A DNA stretch of 64,000 nucleotides from Nocardioidaceae bacterium (GTDB lineage Bacteria; Actinomycetota; Actinomycetes; Propionibacteriales; Nocardioidaceae): positions 248,001 to 312,000 of the forward strand of contig JAUJOD010000001.1 in assembly GCA_030447865.1 (NCBI GenBank). The letters are read 5' to 3'. Made by a program: the position numbers and the translations under genes. The notes under the pieces were generated by a model that was not told the origin of the DNA, did no database searches, and saw only the letters and a program-made list of their open reading frames with translations. This document shows positions 41,313 through 50,561 of the stretch, piece after piece; within the stretch, counting starts at the first letter, position 1; each line of letters begins with the position of its first letter.

Positions 41313-41807
41313 ATGGCCGGCGACTCATCGTTCGACATCGTCAGCAAGATCGACCAGCAGGAAGTCGACAACGCGCTGAACCAGGCCGCCCGAGAGATCT
41401 CGCAGCGCTTCGACTTCAAGAACACCGGTGCCTCCATCAAGCGGCAGGGCGACGCCGGGGTCGCGGTGACTGCCAATGCCGACGAGCGGGCATTGGCAGT
41501 GGTTGATGTGTTCAGGGAGAAGCTGATCAAGCGCGGCCAGTCGCTGAAGATCCTCGACGTGGGCGAGCCGCGGTCGTCGGGCAAGGAGGTGAAGATCGAC
41601 ATCGATCTGCGCGAGGGGATCAGCCAGGAGCAGGCGAAGAAGGTCTCCAAGCTGATCCGGGACGAGGGCCCGAAGGGGGTCAAGGTCCAAGTGCAGGGCG
41701 AGGAGCTACGGGTGAGCAGCAAGAAGCGCGATGACCTCCAGGCCGTGATCGCGCTGGTCAAGGAGCAGGACTACGACTTCGCCGTCCAGTTCACCAACTA
41801 CCGCTGA
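41313..41807 (+). CDS. yajQ: YajQ-family nucleotide-binding protein
   Basis: The protein has 164 residues. YajQ proteins are two-domain ferredoxin-like folds; some bind cyclic di-GMP and others RNA. Diagnostic stretches are [32 protein letters not shown] at the start and the C-terminal [38 protein letters not shown] precedes the ATG. It stands alone. Confidence 0.95.
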   Translation: MAGDSSFDIVSKIDQQEVDNALNQAAREISQRFDFKNTGASIKRQGDAGVAVTANADERALAVVDVFREKLIKRGQSLKILDVGEPRSSGKEVKIDIDLREGISQEQAKKVSKLIRDEGPKGVKVQVQGEELRVSSKKRDDLQAVIALVKEQDYDFAVQFTNYR

Positions 41808-41861
41808 TCTTGCCCGTTTCCTAGTCTGCGTTGTCGTTGCTCGTCAGTCGGAGAGTCCGGG

Positions 41862-42131
41862 TCAACACCGTGTACGCCGAGCTGACGCATCAGGTCGCTC
41901 GTTGCCGTCTGATGCGGCCTGAACCGCGGCAGCCTCTCCGAGCCGTTTTCCGGCGAAGGCGCAGAGGGCGACGTACGCACCGGTACCGGTAACGCGGCGG
42001 ATCGCACCGGGCACATCGGCTCGACGCAGGCGGACAGGCGGCATCGGACCGCCACAACGAGGACACGTTGGTTCATCACATCGTGATCTTCTGTGGTGGG
42101 AGCAGGGCACGCCGGGAGTCTCGTCTTGCAT
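41862..42131 (-). CDS. Small hypothetical protein with a zinc-ribbon-like CxxC (weak)
   Basis: A possible 89-residue frame from ATG 42131 contains CDEPTCPRCGG followed by ADVPGAIRRVTGTGAYVALCAFAGKRLG. The second half of a zinc ribbon would be expected to read CxxC but shows CAFAG, and a different frame continues with DLMRQLGVHGVDPDSPTDEQ. It may be a decayed gene. No ribosome-binding site is seen. Apart from this the gap 41808-42159 shows nothing recognisable. Confidence 0.25.
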   Translation of the reverse strand: MQDETPGVPCSHHRRSRCDEPTCPRCGGPMPPVRLRRADVPGAIRRVTGTGAYVALCAFAGKRLGEAAAVQAASDGNERPDASARRTRC

Positions 42132-42159
42132 GGCGCCTGGGCCGCCTCGGATTCGAGCC

Positions 42160-42561
42160 CTACTCATCGAGGTCAACGCGACGCAGCGAGACCTTCGAGA
42201 CGGCGAAGAGCGCTGCCCCAGCACCCGTGGCTTGACTCCATATCGCATCGTGATGCCGGATGAAGCAGTCCGCCATGGCCCGCGAGGTCAGGTTGCCAGA
42301 CGTGAGGCAGAAGACGCGCACACCGCGGGCGATCAGCGTCTGGCGCTCGGCCGTGCGGTACTTGATCCGCTCGTCCTTCATGAGCACCGGCCAGCCCCGC
42401 TCACCTGCGAGCCGCAGCCATGTGACATCGTCAACGGCCTCGTCTTGCGGCACCCCGTAGTGCTCCGACAACGTGACCAGAGACCAGCCGCTATCCCGAA
42501 GGAGCCCGGGCACCCGCACGCGTCCCAGGCTGCGGTCGACGAAGAACAGCGGCCCCGGCAC
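42160..42561 (-). CDS. VapC45-like PIN-domain toxin
   Basis: The protein has 133 residues from GTG at 42559-42561. The compact PIN-like fold has FFVDRSLGR near the N-terminus, DVTWLRLAGERGWPVLMKDERIKYR centrally and FCLTSGNLTS toward the end; the acidic residues in the first two would bind the catalytic metal. It follows the DUF433/MerR-like antitoxin by 11 bp with GAGG between them, an order and size like M. tuberculosis Rv2018-Rv2019 (VapB45-VapC45). RNase activity is inferred. Confidence 0.72.
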   Translation of the reverse strand: MPGPLFFVDRSLGRVRVPGLLRDSGWSLVTLSEHYGVPQDEAVDDVTWLRLAGERGWPVLMKDERIKYRTAERQTLIARGVRVFCLTSGNLTSRAMADCFIRHHDAIWSQATGAGAALFAVSKVSLRRVDLDE

Positions 42562-42572
42562 CGTCTACGGCC

Positions 42573-43298
42573 TCAGTTCGTCTTGACGACCTGGCGAACC
42601 GCGTCCTCAAGCTCGAGGAAGGGGATGCCGTATTCCTCGGCGACCACGGACAGCTCCTCCCCGGCCCGGAAGAGCGACAACGCGTCCTCAAGGCGCGCTC
42701 CACCGTGGGTGAAGATCGGCTGTCCGAAGGAGCGGCTGACGTCGGCAACCAGGTGCGCGTGCTCGAAGCCGAGGAGCGGGACAGCGGTGGCGAATCCGTC
42801 GGCGCCGAACACGATGCGCTGCAGGTGGCCCGACACCACCTCGGGGAAGACTCGCTGTCCGTGGCGCACGACGACGAGCTGGCGCACCGCGTCTGCTTCG
42901 TCGCCCCCAGCCTTTCCGGCGCAGTCGAAAAGGACCTCGGCACCGTCCGTGAAGAGCTTCTCGGAAGCAAGCGCGTGCTCAACGCCCATCTCGGCGTTGA
43001 GTCGCTCCAGCGCCGGGCGAATGCGCTGCATGGGGACGCCACTCAGGCGGATCGCAGCCAGCGCGTAGCCCTCGGCAAGCCCAATAAACGGGATCGCCGG
43101 ACCTCGATGGCCGAGCTTCCCGACGGCGGTGATAACCGGCTGCCCGGCGACCTCGCGCCCCTCGATGACGGAGTGATAGCCGCGCGACCAGTTGCGGAAC
43201 GTCGACTGAGAGAGGCCCAGGAAGCGCGACGCCTCGGCCTGCGTGTAGAGCGGTGCGTCGAACTTGTCGACGGCCGACTCGGCTTCGAGAACGGTCAC
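42573..43298 (-). CDS. VapB45-like antitoxin with DUF433 domain
   Basis: The protein has 241 residues from GTG at 43296-43298, with GAGAGGAGG ideally spaced. The N-terminus DAPLYTQAEASRFLGLSQSTFRNWSRGYHS is a MerR-type DNA-binding helix-turn-helix. The C-terminal part (GEELSVVAEEYGIPFLELEDAVRQ, about 212-236) is the DUF433 module. The two together identify VapB45-type antitoxins, which would repress the pair and neutralise the PIN protein. The length matches the family. Confidence 0.75.
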   Translation of the reverse strand: MTVLEAESAVDKFDAPLYTQAEASRFLGLSQSTFRNWSRGYHSVIEGREVAGQPVITAVGKLGHRGPAIPFIGLAEGYALAAIRLSGVPMQRIRPALERLNAEMGVEHALASEKLFTDGAEVLFDCAGKAGGDEADAVRQLVVVRHGQRVFPEVVSGHLQRIVFGADGFATAVPLLGFEHAHLVADVSRSFGQPIFTHGGARLEDALSLFRAGEELSVVAEEYGIPFLELEDAVRQVVKTN

Positions 43299-43530
43299 GG
43301 TTGCCTCCTCTCCTTGGGCGGGTGATACTCCATCATGACGCACGCCGGAGACACTTCAGGCCGTCCCGGCGACCCGTCCCGAGTCCGCAGAGAGTCCGCA
43401 AGAGATCGAGGATAGCCGTGATCAACCACTCCGCGGCGCACGAACGGACCACCGATTCCCGCTCAACTGGCCCCCACCAGGGCCAGCCATGCACCACCAC
43501 CCAGCTCACCAACCTTCGCTGAATCGGCCC

Positions 43531-44565
43531 ATGCGGGCGGTCCAGTTCACGGCGTACGGCGACCCGCCCACGCTGGTCTCGATCGCGCCGCCTGCCTGCC
43601 CACCCGACGGGGTGCTGATCAAGGTCCATGCCACCGGCGTCTGTCGGTCGGACTGGCACGCCTGGCGGGGGCACGACCCGGTGCGGTTGCCGCACGTGCC
43701 GGGGCACGAACTTGCGGGCGTGGTCGCCGAGGTAGGCCCCGAAGTAACGCGTCGTAAGGTCGGCGAGCGGGTCACGGTGCCGTTCGTCTGCGGCTGTGGA
43801 CGCTGCGAGTTCTGCCTGGCCGGCGACGCGCAGGTGTGCCCGCACCAGACCCAGCCGGGGTTCACCGGACCCGGCTCGTTCGCCGAGCTGGTGCCGATCC
43901 ACGCAGCTGACCATAACGTCGTGCCGCTTCCCGACTCGGTGGACTTCGTGACGGCGGCGTCTCTCGGCTGCCGGTTCGCCACGGCGTACCGCGCCCTCAC
44001 CGCTCATGGCAGGGTCCAGCGCGGCGACTGGGTGGCGGTCCACGGGTGCGGCGGCGTCGGCCTCTCTGCAGTGATAATCGCAACGGCACTTGGCGCACGC
44101 GTCGTGGCGATCGACGTCTCACCGGCGGCCTTGCTCCGAGCCGGCGAGCTCGGCGGGGAAGCCCTCATCTCCGGTGGCGACGACACCGCGGCCCGAGTCG
44201 TGGAGGTGACCGGGGGTGGCGCCCACGTCTCCCTTGACGCAGTTGGATCTACGGCCACCGCGCTCTCGTCGGTCGACTGCCTGCGGCCACGTGGGCGACA
44301 CGTTCAGGTCGGCCTGCTGCTCGGCCGGCACTCGACTCCCCCGCTGCCCATGGACCGGGTCGTCGCCAACGAGCTGGAGATCCACGGCTCACACGGCATG
44401 GCCGCCCGCGACTATCCAGCTCTCCTTGAGCTGGTCGAGTCCGGAGCGCTGCGCCCCGACCTGCTTGTCGGACAGGTGATCGGACTCGAGCAGGCAGGCG
44501 CCGCGCTGGCCGCCATGAGTCGGCCTGCGACCACGGCCGGCATCACGGTCATCCGCCTGCACTAA
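43531..44565 (+). CDS. Zinc-dependent alcohol dehydrogenase (MDR family)
   Basis: The protein has 344 residues. The catalytic zinc site is C38 with H59-E60 (PGHE) and the structural zinc site is C89, C92, C95 and C103 (CGRCEFCLAGDAQVC). The Rossmann motif is VHGCGGVGLSAV. The ATG at 43531 gives the family start MRAVQFTAYGDP; an earlier ATG adds an unlikely H/P-rich leader. The substrate is unknown. It is monocistronic, ending at a strong hairpin. Confidence 0.9.
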   Translation: MRAVQFTAYGDPPTLVSIAPPACPPDGVLIKVHATGVCRSDWHAWRGHDPVRLPHVPGHELAGVVAEVGPEVTRRKVGERVTVPFVCGCGRCEFCLAGDAQVCPHQTQPGFTGPGSFAELVPIHAADHNVVPLPDSVDFVTAASLGCRFATAYRALTAHGRVQRGDWVAVHGCGGVGLSAVIIATALGARVVAIDVSPAALLRAGELGGEALISGGDDTAARVVEVTGGGAHVSLDAVGSTATALSSVDCLRPRGRHVQVGLLLGRHSTPPLPMDRVVANELEIHGSHGMAARDYPALLELVESGALRPDLLVGQVIGLEQAGAALAAMSRPATTAGITVIRLH

Positions 44566-44580
44566 CGGGCGACGGAGCTC

Positions 44581-44635
44581 GAGATGCGCGAGAATGCTGC
44601 CGCAAGACCGCTCAGACAGCATTCTGACGCATCTC
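44581..44635. terminator. Bidirectional terminator-like hairpin
   Basis: Two nested perfect arms, GAGATGCG/CGCATCTC (44581-44588 and 44628-44635) and GAATGCTG/CAGCATTC (44592-44599 and 44617-44624), separated by symmetric 3-nt bulges. It lies between the convergent dehydrogenase and MMPL genes and can serve both. Confidence 0.75.
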
Positions 44636-44692
44636 GGCGGCCCCTCACTTCCCCTAGGGTGTGATCAAGCGGGACGGCGGACTGCCGCTGAC

Positions 44693-46810
44693 TCAGCCGG
44701 TGGACTCGCGGAGGCCGTAACGCTCCCACCAGCGGCGCAGCGGCCCCGGTGCCCACCAGTTGGCTCCTCCCAGCAGTCGCATGGTCGCTGGCACCAGCAG
44801 CGCCCGCACGACCGTGGCGTCGACGATGATCGCGACGATCATGCCCACCCCGATCAGCTTGATGAACGTGATCCCCGACGTCGCGAACGCCCCGATCACG
44901 ACCACCAGCAGCAGGGCTGCACTGGTAATGATCCGCCCGGTGCGCTGCAGTCCGAGGGCGACCGCTTCTGTGTTGTCATGGGTCTGGTCCCACGCCTCCC
45001 GCACCCGCGAGAGCAGGAACACCTCGTAGTCCATCGACAGCCCGAAGAGGATCGCCAGCATCAAGATCGGCTGCGTGGCGTCGATGAACCCGGTCGGTGT
45101 AAAGCCCAGCGCGTCGGCGAAATGGCCGTCTTGGAAGATCCACACCACCACGCCGAATGACGCCACGATGGATATCGCGTTCATGACCACCGCCTTGATC
45201 GGCAACACGACAGAGCCGAAGGCAACGAACAACAGGCCAAACATGACCAAGACAACAAGCACCGCCATCACCGGCAGCGTGCTGGCCAACGAGTCCAGCA
45301 GATCGACAAGCTGAGCCGTCTCACCGCCGATCAGGGCGCTGGCTCCCACTGGTGGAGCGACACTACGGAGCTGCTCGACGAGGTGCCGGGCCTCCTCCGA
45401 CTGTGGGTCGGCTGCGTACCGGGCTTCCAGCAGGGCGGCGCCGTCTTGCTCGGCCGACACCGTCACCTCCTGCACCCCGGGCACGGAGTCCAGCCGGTCG
45501 ACGTACGCAGCGAGCGACGAAGCTGAGGCGCCTGTCACCATCACCTCCGCAGCGGAAGCATCCCCACCGGGGAAGTCAGCGGCCAGCCGCTCCGCGACCA
45601 CTCGGCTCCCAGTCGATTCGGGCAGCACCCGCTCGTCGACACTGCCGAAGTTGACCCGCAGGAACGGCGCCCCGATGGCCAGCAGGACGACCACTATCGA
45701 CACTGCGTAGACGACCGGTCGCCGCATCACGCTGCGCGCGACCGCGGCCCAGCCTCCGTCATCCGTCTCGGTCGCGGCACGCCGTCTGCGCCACGGCAGC
45801 GCCAGTGCGTCCACCCGGTGACCCAGTACGGCGAGCAGCGCGGGCAGCACGGTGAGCGCCGCCGCCATCGCCACCAGCACCGCCGCCATGCCGCCAAAGC
45901 CCATTGACTGCAGGAAGTTCTGGGGGAACAACAGCAGCGAGGCGAGCGCCGAGGCGACGATGAGCCCGGAGAACGCAACCGTGCGACCGGCCGTCGCCAT
46001 CGTCTGCGCTACGGCGTCAGCCACGCTTGCGCTACGGGGCAGCTCCTCGCGGAACCTGCTGACCATGAACAGCGCATAGTCGATCGCCAGACCGAGCCCG
46101 AGCAGGGTGATCACATTGATGGCAAAAATCGAGACGTCGGTGAACAGCGAAAGCACCCGCAACAACATGAACGCACCGAGGATCGCGATACCGCCGACCA
46201 CGAGCGGCAGCACCGCAGCGACGAGGCCGCCAAGGATCAGCAAGCACAAGACCAGCACGATCGGCAGCGAGACAGCCTCCGCGCGGCCGATGTCCTCGCC
46301 CACCTGTTCCCCGACATCGAAGAAGACAGCACTCGGGCCGCCGTACGACGTCTCCAGCCCCGGGGCGGCGAGGTCGTCCTTGACCGCCTGATAGCTCGCA
46401 TCAAGCTCGTCGTCGTCGTTACCGACAAGGGTGATCGCGGCATAGGTGGCATGCCGGTCAGTGGAGACGAAAGCCGGCGACCCGGTGTCGTAGTAGCTGA
46501 CGGCACGCTCGATGTCGCTACGGGGCAGGTCTTTGAGCGTCTGGGTGACGGCGGCACGGAACTGCGGATCGTCCACCGTCAGCTCGGCGTCTTCGTACAG
46601 CACGACCACATCGGCGGCGGTGCGGCCGAAGACCTCGGCGGCCTGCGCACTAGCCGCCGCCGATTCGCTGTCGGGGTCCTCGAAGCCGCCACCGGACAGC
46701 GCGCCGAAGACGCCCGTCCCCCACAAGGCGGCAACGGCGACGAACACCGCCCCAGCCACGAGCACAGCGAACCGGCGACGATGGACGAGGTGGCCCCAGC
46801 GGTGAAACAT
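44693..46810 (-). CDS. MMPL-family RND transporter
   Basis: The protein has 705 residues: an N-terminal transmembrane helix, a periplasmic-type domain (about 35-170), five helices including the LGLAIDYALFMVSRFREEL segment, a second extracytoplasmic domain (about 390-520) and five more helices with FGLSMDYEVFLLSRVREAWDQT. The paired D-Y motifs are the proton relay of this family. Such exporters move lipids or drugs. AAGGGAGC precedes the ATG. It is divergent from a TetR gene with operator palindromes between. Confidence 0.92.
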   Translation of the reverse strand: MFHRWGHLVHRRRFAVLVAGAVFVAVAALWGTGVFGALSGGGFEDPDSESAAASAQAAEVFGRTAADVVVLYEDAELTVDDPQFRAAVTQTLKDLPRSDIERAVSYYDTGSPAFVSTDRHATYAAITLVGNDDDELDASYQAVKDDLAAPGLETSYGGPSAVFFDVGEQVGEDIGRAEAVSLPIVLVLCLLILGGLVAAVLPLVVGGIAILGAFMLLRVLSLFTDVSIFAINVITLLGLGLAIDYALFMVSRFREELPRSASVADAVAQTMATAGRTVAFSGLIVASALASLLLFPQNFLQSMGFGGMAAVLVAMAAALTVLPALLAVLGHRVDALALPWRRRRAATETDDGGWAAVARSVMRRPVVYAVSIVVVLLAIGAPFLRVNFGSVDERVLPESTGSRVVAERLAADFPGGDASAAEVMVTGASASSLAAYVDRLDSVPGVQEVTVSAEQDGAALLEARYAADPQSEEARHLVEQLRSVAPPVGASALIGGETAQLVDLLDSLASTLPVMAVLVVLVMFGLLFVAFGSVVLPIKAVVMNAISIVASFGVVVWIFQDGHFADALGFTPTGFIDATQPILMLAILFGLSMDYEVFLLSRVREAWDQTHDNTEAVALGLQRTGRIITSAALLLVVVIGAFATSGITFIKLIGVGMIVAIIVDATVVRALLVPATMRLLGGANWWAPGPLRRWWERYGLRESTG

Positions 46811-46827
46811 GGGTGCGCTCCCTTACG

Positions 46828-46875
46828 GTTAACGGCGTTAACGAGTACAGTGTTAACTATGCTAACGCCGTTAAC
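46828..46875. promoter_or_regulatory. TetR operator region (two palindromes)
   Basis: Two palindromes, TTAACGGCGTTAA (46829-46841) and TAACGCCGTTA (46863-46873), lie with centres 33 bp apart (about three helical turns), with a further GTTAAC at 46852-46857. They fill the 101-bp divergent gap between the MMPL and TetR genes. Confidence 0.8.
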
Positions 46876-46911
46876 AGTTGTCAAGCGCCGCAACAAACAG
46901 AGGCGGTGAAG

Positions 46912-47655
46912 ATGCAGCGAACACCAGGTGGCCGACCGCCAGCCTCCGTCGGCGCGCTTCGTCGTGAGCGACGGGACGCGACAGAGGCCGAGATCAGAGC
47001 GACCGCTCGTCGGCTGCTGGTCCAGGAGGGCGACGCCATGTCGTTGCGGGCCATCGCGCGGGCGATGGGGCTGACGGCGCCGGCGCTGTACCGCTACTAC
47101 GCCAACTACGAGGACCTGGTCAGCGCGTTGGCGGTTGACGTGTACGACGAGTTGGTGGCGACGCTGGAGCAGGCGCGCGACGGCGTGCCCGACGACGACG
47201 TCGCAACCAGGCTGTTTGCCGTCAGTCGGGCCTTCCGGAGCTGGTCACTGGAACATCCGCCGGAGTTTCGACTGCTGTTCGCCAACCCCATAACCCGGCC
47301 GGCGAACACCGAGCGGCCGGACACCCTGGCAGCTGCGGGGCAGCGGTTCGGGAAGGTCTTCGGCGACCTGGTTGCCGAACTGTGGCGACGACGTGAGTTC
47401 CCCGCCGCCAGTGAAGCGGGCCGCCACCCGCAGGTCGCCGACCAGCTAGCCGTGCACCCGTTGGCGGCCGCTGGTGTGCTCCCACCCGATGCGTTGTACG
47501 TGTTCCTACGCTGCTGGGCCCGGCTCTACGGCATGGTGACGATGGAGGTGTTCGGGCACCTTCGGTGGGCCTTGGCCGACTCCGAACCGGTGTTCGAGGA
47601 CATGCTCGCCGACAACGCCCGGGCGCTGGGCATCCTCGACCAGCGCCGCCAGTGA
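46912..47655 (+). CDS. TetR-family regulator of the MMPL exporter
   Basis: The protein has 247 residues. The DNA-binding domain has MSLRAIARAMGLTAPALYRYYANYEDLVSAL (about 43-73). The C-terminal domain (TetR_C_13/WHG-like, with SWSLEHPPEFRLLFANP) would bind the inducer. The ATG at 46912 has GAGGCGGTGA upstream. The divergent arrangement and operator palindromes indicate repression of both genes, relieved by an exported compound. Confidence 0.88.
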   Translation: MQRTPGGRPPASVGALRRERRDATEAEIRATARRLLVQEGDAMSLRAIARAMGLTAPALYRYYANYEDLVSALAVDVYDELVATLEQARDGVPDDDVATRLFAVSRAFRSWSLEHPPEFRLLFANPITRPANTERPDTLAAAGQRFGKVFGDLVAELWRRREFPAASEAGRHPQVADQLAVHPLAAAGVLPPDALYVFLRCWARLYGMVTMEVFGHLRWALADSEPVFEDMLADNARALGILDQRRQ

Positions 47656-47703
47656 CGCGTAAACTGGGGACAGCAGACGCGGGGGCCGGGTAGGAAGGTC
47701 ACG

Positions 47704-49572
47704 GTGGCCAAGCAGGTCAAGCAGCTTGACCGAGTCATCATTCGGTTCGCCGGTGACTCCGGCGACGGGATGCAGCTAACGGGTGACCGGTTCACCCACG
47801 AGACAGCAGCGTTCGGCAACGACCTTTCGACGTTGCCGAACTTCCCCGCCGAGATCCGCGCTCCCGCCGGCACCCTGCCTGGGGTCTCGTCGTTTCAGCT
47901 GCACTTCGCCGACCACGACATCTTGACCCCCGGTGACGCTCCCGACGTGCTGGTCGCCATGAACCCCGCGGCGCTGCGGGCCAACACCAAGGACCTGGCA
48001 GCCGGCGCGACGATCATCGTCGACACTCACGACTTCACGGCGCGCAATCTCACCCGGGCGGGTTACGCCGCCAACCCACTCGAGGATGGCTCACTCGACA
48101 AGTTCAGCCTGCACAGCGTCGATCTCACCGCGCTGACCGTTGAGGCGATCAAGGAGTTCGGACTCACCCGCAAGGACGCCGGGCGCACCAAGAACATGTT
48201 CGCGTTGGGCCTGTTGTCCTGGCTGTACGGGCGCCCGGTCGAGTCAACCGAGGCGTACTTGACCAAGCGGTTTGCCAGCAAGCCCGACATCCGCGACGCG
48301 AACCTGGCAGCGTTTCGGGCCGGGTGGAACTTCGGTGAGACAACAGAGGGCTTCGCGGTCTCCTACGAGGTCAAGCCGGCGCCCATGCGAGTCGGCACCT
48401 ACCGCAACATCACCGGAAACCTGGCGCTGAGCTATGGACTGGTAACTGCGTCCGTGCGGTCGCGGCTGCCGCTCTTCCTGGGCGCCTACCCGATCACGCC
48501 GGCCTCCGACATCCTGCACGAGTTGAGCAAGCACAAGCGATTCGGTGTCGTCACCTTCCAAGCTGAGGACGAGATCGCCGGAATCGGCGCCGCCTTGGGC
48601 GCCTCCTTCGGCGGCTCACTTGGTGTCACCACCACGTCTGGGCCGGGCATCGCACTGAAGAGCGAGACAATCGGCTTGGCCGTGTCGCTCGAGCTGCCGC
48701 TGATTGTCGTCGATGTGCAGCGCGGCGGACCGTCGACCGGGCTTCCCACCAGGACCGAGCAGTCTGACCTCCTGCAGGCGATGTTCGGGCGAAACGGTGA
48801 GGCTCCGGTCGCCATCGTCGCGCCGCAATCTCCCGGGGACTGCTTCGACGCGGCCGTGGAGGCCGCCCGGATCGCTGTCACCTACCGCACGCCGGTCATG
48901 CTATTGTCCGACGGCTACCTCGCCAACGGCTCGGAGCCGTGGCAGCTGCCCGACCTCGACAACCTGCCAACGATCGACCCTGCCTTCGCCACCGCGGCCA
49001 ACCACGAGACCGAGGTCGGCGACCGCGAGTTCTGGCCGTACAAGCGAGACCCGGAGACGCTGGCCCGACCGTGGGCCATCCCCGGTACGCCGGACCTCGA
49101 GCACCGGGTGGGAGGGCTCGAGAAGGCCGACGGGCACGGCAGCATCTCCTACGACCCAACCAACCACGACCTGATGGTGCGAACGCGGCAGGCGAAGATC
49201 GACCGCATCGCCGACTCCATCGGCCCGCTGGAGGTCGACGACCCGAGCGGCCAGGCGCGGCTGCTCGTGTTGGGGTGGGGCTCGACGTACGGCCCGATCG
49301 GCGCAGCGTGTCGCCGGCTTCGCCGCCACGGGCTCGACGTCGCCCAAGCCCACCTGCGGCACCTCAACCCGTTCCCCAGCAACCTCGGTGAGGTCCTGCG
49401 GCGCTACGACCGGGTCGTCGTACCCGAAATGAACCTCGGTCAGCTCGGCTTGTTGTTGCGGGCGAAATACCTCGTCGACGTGATCGGTTACACCCAGGTA
49501 CGCGGCCTGCCTTTCACCGCCACCGAGCTTGAGGCTGTCTTCACCACCACCATCGAGGAACTGCACCGATGA
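47704..49572 (+). CDS. korA: 2-oxoglutarate:ferredoxin oxidoreductase, alpha subunit
   Basis: The protein has 622 residues from GTG at 47704 with AGGAAGGT upstream. The N-terminal gamma domain (RVIIRFAGDSGDGMQLTGDRF, about 11-31) is fused to the alpha domain (FLGAYPITPASDILHELSK, FQAEDEIAGIGAALGASFGG, TTTSGPGIALKSETIGLAVSLELP), as in actinobacterial KorA. The enzyme oxidatively decarboxylates 2-oxoglutarate to succinyl-CoA, reducing ferredoxin. It is translationally coupled to korB. Confidence 0.95.
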   Translation: MAKQVKQLDRVIIRFAGDSGDGMQLTGDRFTHETAAFGNDLSTLPNFPAEIRAPAGTLPGVSSFQLHFADHDILTPGDAPDVLVAMNPAALRANTKDLAAGATIIVDTHDFTARNLTRAGYAANPLEDGSLDKFSLHSVDLTALTVEAIKEFGLTRKDAGRTKNMFALGLLSWLYGRPVESTEAYLTKRFASKPDIRDANLAAFRAGWNFGETTEGFAVSYEVKPAPMRVGTYRNITGNLALSYGLVTASVRSRLPLFLGAYPITPASDILHELSKHKRFGVVTFQAEDEIAGIGAALGASFGGSLGVTTTSGPGIALKSETIGLAVSLELPLIVVDVQRGGPSTGLPTRTEQSDLLQAMFGRNGEAPVAIVAPQSPGDCFDAAVEAARIAVTYRTPVMLLSDGYLANGSEPWQLPDLDNLPTIDPAFATAANHETEVGDREFWPYKRDPETLARPWAIPGTPDLEHRVGGLEKADGHGSISYDPTNHDLMVRTRQAKIDRIADSIGPLEVDDPSGQARLLVLGWGSTYGPIGAACRRLRRHGLDVAQAHLRHLNPFPSNLGEVLRRYDRVVVPEMNLGQLGLLLRAKYLVDVIGYTQVRGLPFTATELEAVFTTTIEELHR

Positions 49573-50561
49573 CCACCAACCTGCCCACGCCGGGACTGCG
49601 CGACGTACCGACAGCCGAGACACCGATGACGCGGAAGGACTTCGCCAGCGACCAGGAGGTGCGCTGGTGCCCCGGATGTGGGGACTACATCATCTTGGCA
49701 GCGGTGCAGGGGTTCCTGCCGACGTTGGGGCTGCGCAAGGAGAACATCGTCTTCGTCTCAGGGATCGGCTGCTCGTCGAGGTTCCCGTACTACCTCGAGA
49801 CCTACGGCATGCACTCGATCCACGGTCGGGCGCCGGCGATCGCCACCGGTCTGGCGACAGCCCGGCCCGACCTGTCGGTGTGGGTGGTGACCGGTGACGG
49901 GGACGCGCTGTCGATCGGGGGCAACCACCTGATCCACGCGCTGCGGCGCAACGTCAACCTGACGATCCTGCTGTTCAACAACCGCATCTACGGGCTCACG
50001 AAGGGCCAGTACTCGCCGACCTCAGAGCCGGGCAAGATCACCAAGTCGACGCCGATGGGCTCGGTGGACCGGCCGTTCAACCCGGTGTCGCTGGCGCTCG
50101 GCGCCGAGGCGACGTTTGTCGCCCGCACGCTGGACTCCGACCGGGCGCACCTCACCGAGGTCCTGCAGGCGGCGGCCTCCCACCGCGGCACGAGCCTGGT
50201 GGAGATCTACCAGAACTGCCCGATCTTCAACGACGGCGCCTTCGACGTACTCAAGGACAAGGAGCAAGCCGAGGCCCGGCTCGTGCGGCTCGAGCACGGC
50301 AAGCCGGTGCGCATCGGTGAGCGGGAGTGGATCCACGACGCGCACGCCGACGATCCCAGTCGGGCCTTCGAGATCTCCCGCCTCGACGACGGCACGATGG
50401 CGCACGTGCCGATCGGCATCTTCCGGCAGGTCGAGCGGCCGACGTACGACGACCAGGTGCGCAGCCAGCTCACCTCCGCAGCCGCAACTCAGGGCGAGGG
50501 TGACCTGGACGCGTTGATCGCGGGCAGCGACACCTGGACGGTCAGCCACGCTCCGTCATGA
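49569..50561 (+). CDS. korB: 2-oxoglutarate:ferredoxin oxidoreductase, beta subunit
   Basis: The protein has 330 residues and overlaps korA by ATGA. The thiamine-diphosphate motif VTGDGDALSIGGNHLIHALRRNVNLTILLFNNRIYGLTKGQYSPTS and the cysteines CPGCG and GIGCSSRF (4Fe-4S ligands) are intact. Its 3' end overlaps the convergent secreted-protein gene by 20 bp. Confidence 0.95.
   Translation: MTTNLPTPGLRDVPTAETPMTRKDFASDQEVRWCPGCGDYIILAAVQGFLPTLGLRKENIVFVSGIGCSSRFPYYLETYGMHSIHGRAPAIATGLATARPDLSVWVVTGDGDALSIGGNHLIHALRRNVNLTILLFNNRIYGLTKGQYSPTSEPGKITKSTPMGSVDRPFNPVSLALGAEATFVARTLDSDRAHLTEVLQAAASHRGTSLVEIYQNCPIFNDGAFDVLKDKEQAEARLVRLEHGKPVRIGEREWIHDAHADDPSRAFEISRLDDGTMAHVPIGIFRQVERPTYDDQVRSQLTSAAATQGEGDLDALIAGSDTWTVSHAPS

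Noticed and set aside
41798-42079. 93-codon minus-strand frame overlapping the yajQ stop
   Set aside because: It lacks a ribosome-binding site and a recognisable domain. At most it is part of a decayed gene together with the weak frame at 41862-42131.
44693-46810. MMPL gene as part of a lipid or siderophore biosynthetic cluster
   Set aside because: No polyketide, peptide or lipid synthase gene is nearby. The only linked gene is its TetR regulator.
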